From Paraspadella gotoi (Eukaryota > Chaetognatha): a stretch of 64,000 bases of DNA. The notes under the pieces are model-generated. The model was given only the letters and a program-made list of their open reading frames with translations, had not been told where the DNA came from and did not search any database. The position numbers and the translations under genes were made by a program. Shown one piece after another: positions 63,558 through 64,000 of the stretch; the first letter of the stretch is position 1; each line of letters begins with the position of its first letter. Where the stretch lies: the NCBI GenBank assembly GCA_051294375.1, contig CM119265.1, positions 3,625,620-3,689,619 on the forward strand, written 5' to 3'.

Positions 63558-63892
63558 GCAATCAATTAATCATTTAATCGATCAATCAATCGATCGATCG
63601 ATTAATCAATCAAACTATTAAGCAATGAATTAATTAAAATAATTAATCAATTGTTCAATTATCCAATCTATACTTGCATCATTAAATCTCCAAGTCCATC
63701 AAACGATAGGCTCGTCCACTCTATTTCTCCTCAACAACTTCGACACTCTTCCCACTCCATCCTCACCCCGTGATTCAACAGCAACATCGTCATCTCGACG
63801 TCTCTGATGTTGACGGACTCCATCAGAGGGAACATCCTCGCCGTGTCCTGCCAATTGGGTTTCGCTCCTTTGAGGAGGAGGAGTCGGGCAAC
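56629..63892 (-). CDS. Ankyrin repeat and SOCS-box protein (5' end outside window)
   Basis: Exons: 63,892-63,767, 63,473-63,352, 58,384-58,221, 58,087-58,037, 57,969-57,914, 57,710-57,603, 57,494-57,327, 56,718-56,629; phases agree throughout. Ankyrin repeats: VARLLLLKGAKPNW, ANPNLSDYHRSTPLHRAC with ELVELLLMFGAKTD, HGLAPIHKAC with HLVRFGADLELETING, and FLVEAGANLYH. The SOCS box is SLRHLSRDTIRRRL, interrupted by a Thr run, then VWPFVKDFLLL; the C-terminus is LLNYGDEYV. ASB proteins are substrate receptors of cullin-5/elongin ubiquitin ligases. The BC-box Cys is Ser here. The 5' exons lie beyond 64,000. An intron of about 5 kb (58,385-63,351) contains the whole UGT gene. Confidence 0.85.
56806..57320. 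repeat. CTTTT microsatellite in an ASB intron
   Basis: About 100 CTTTT-type pentamers with TTACT and CCCTT variants, filling most of the last ASB intron. On the transcript strand it is a purine tract beginning almost at the 5' splice site. Confidence 0.95.
58435..58655. repeat. Minisatellite of about 65 bp, ASB intron
   Basis: Three to four imperfect units containing GGATAATAGGACAAAGTCAC, AGTCTAGTCTAGAC and ATAACCCTAA, at the 3' end of the large ASB intron. Confidence 0.8.
59537..62412 (-). CDS. UGT: UDP-glycosyltransferase nested in ASB intron; likely pseudoenzyme
   Basis: Eight exons: 62,412-61,759, 61,652-61,368 (approximately), 61,240-61,022, 60,959-60,841, 60,653-60,441, 60,305-60,150, 59,994-59,883, 59,762-59,537, all in phase. 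A signal peptide (IPFVLCFSLLIVW) is followed by about 90 Ser/Thr-rich residues with an ESTxESPV motif and a run of about 20 Ser, then the fold begins: FLFYLPSVLRSMDISAAPL, RGHRVVVASPFPN. Later come FDAVVVVTPLNVCGY, PSYIP, VLMSFGS, LLVPWIPQQALMSHP, THCGLLSLIE, VGVPINADQFSN and RAVWWMEYLLRH. A C-terminal membrane helix follows, then a tail with many Cys. UGTs conjugate lipophilic compounds in the ER lumen. By alignment from memory, the catalytic His is Met (RSMDIS) and the Asp is Thr (VTPLN), so activity is doubtful. Confidence 0.85.
60034..60145. repeat. CT microsatellite at UGT exon 6 donor
   Basis: On the transcript strand the donor GTGAGAAAGAGAGAGTGAG runs within a few bases into about 40 GA dinucleotides, so the repeat starts at the 5' splice site. 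Confidence 0.9.
60329..60430. repeat. ATT microsatellite, UGT intron
   Basis: About 33 TTA units filling most of the intron between UGT exons 5 and 6. Confidence 0.95.
61319..61370 (-). repeat. Perfect 25-bp tandem duplication over UGT exon 2 donor
   Basis: On the minus strand CTAGTTACATCCCTC|GTGAGCATAC occurs twice in direct succession. The first copy is the end of exon 2 (codons ending SYIP) with the donor; the second lies in the intron and offers an identical 5' splice site 25 bases downstream. Confidence 0.9.
62413..63351. other. ASB intron between UGT start and ASB exon
   Basis: AT-rich; it should contain the UGT promoter. No recognisable element beyond short AT tracts. Confidence 0.5.
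63477..63560. repeat. AATC microsatellite at an ASB acceptor
   Basis: About 20 CAAT/AATC units. On the transcript strand the tract (TTGATTGA) leads directly into the acceptor TTGAAAAG of the ASB exon starting at 63,473. Confidence 0.9.
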
Positions 63893-64000
63893 CTGTTGGA
63901 GGATTCACAAAGTTTGTATGTTTTATTCGTGTAATTTATTTTATATACAGATCTGGTCAAAAAAAAGTTTAAACTATTAATTAAAACAAATAAGACAAAT

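Overview
This is animal nuclear DNA. Supporting signs are spliced genes with GT-AG and a few apparent GC-AG introns, a U2 snRNA gene, tRNA-derived SINEs, long microsatellites, and metazoan families: an ankyrin/SOCS-box (ASB) protein, KCTD-type BTB proteins, an SSUH2 homologue, a Zasp/Enigma-type PDZ protein, a UDP-glycosyltransferase (UGT) and cytochrome c1. I cannot name the phylum. It looks like an invertebrate with short introns. Exon boundaries below were read by eye from splice signals, phase and family resemblance; there is no transcript support.

Layout. Bases 1-11,161 are poor-quality or heavily decayed sequence. From about 5,080 to 11,161 they are recognisable as inverted, expanded, noisy copies of the array that follows. 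Bases 11,187-27,715 hold a mosaic, then a clean tandem array (three units of about 3.57 kb), of a multigene family I do not recognise. I call its relatives alpha, beta and gamma. They share a module of three short exons. Each array unit carries an alpha gene, a broken gamma gene, an AT-rich minisatellite and a degenerate TTAGGG-like block. Three gaps of exactly 25 N and many one-base frame differences between copies suggest incompletely polished, gap-filled long-read sequence, so single lesions there should not be over-read.

Bases 29,848-64,000 are gene-rich and every gene found is on the minus strand: SSUH2 homologue (29,848-33,979), four KCTD-like paralogues (34,513-46,731), a U2 snRNA between two of them (43,401-43,590), a PDZ gene (48,333-51,369), cytochrome c1 (53,248-56,147) and an ASB gene (56,629 to beyond the window end). 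A complete UGT gene (59,537-62,412) sits in the same orientation inside a 5-kb ASB intron. The UGT appears to lack both residues of the catalytic His-Asp pair.

The most interesting pattern crosses genes. In four kinds of intron (KCTD intron 1 in three paralogues, UGT intron 2, cytochrome c1 introns 2 and 4) the intron starts with tandem copies of the preceding exon's 3' end together with its 5' splice site. These range from a perfect 25-bp doubling to about 1 kb of minisatellite. This looks like a local process that repeatedly duplicates exon-intron junctions, enlarging introns and multiplying decoy 5' splice sites.
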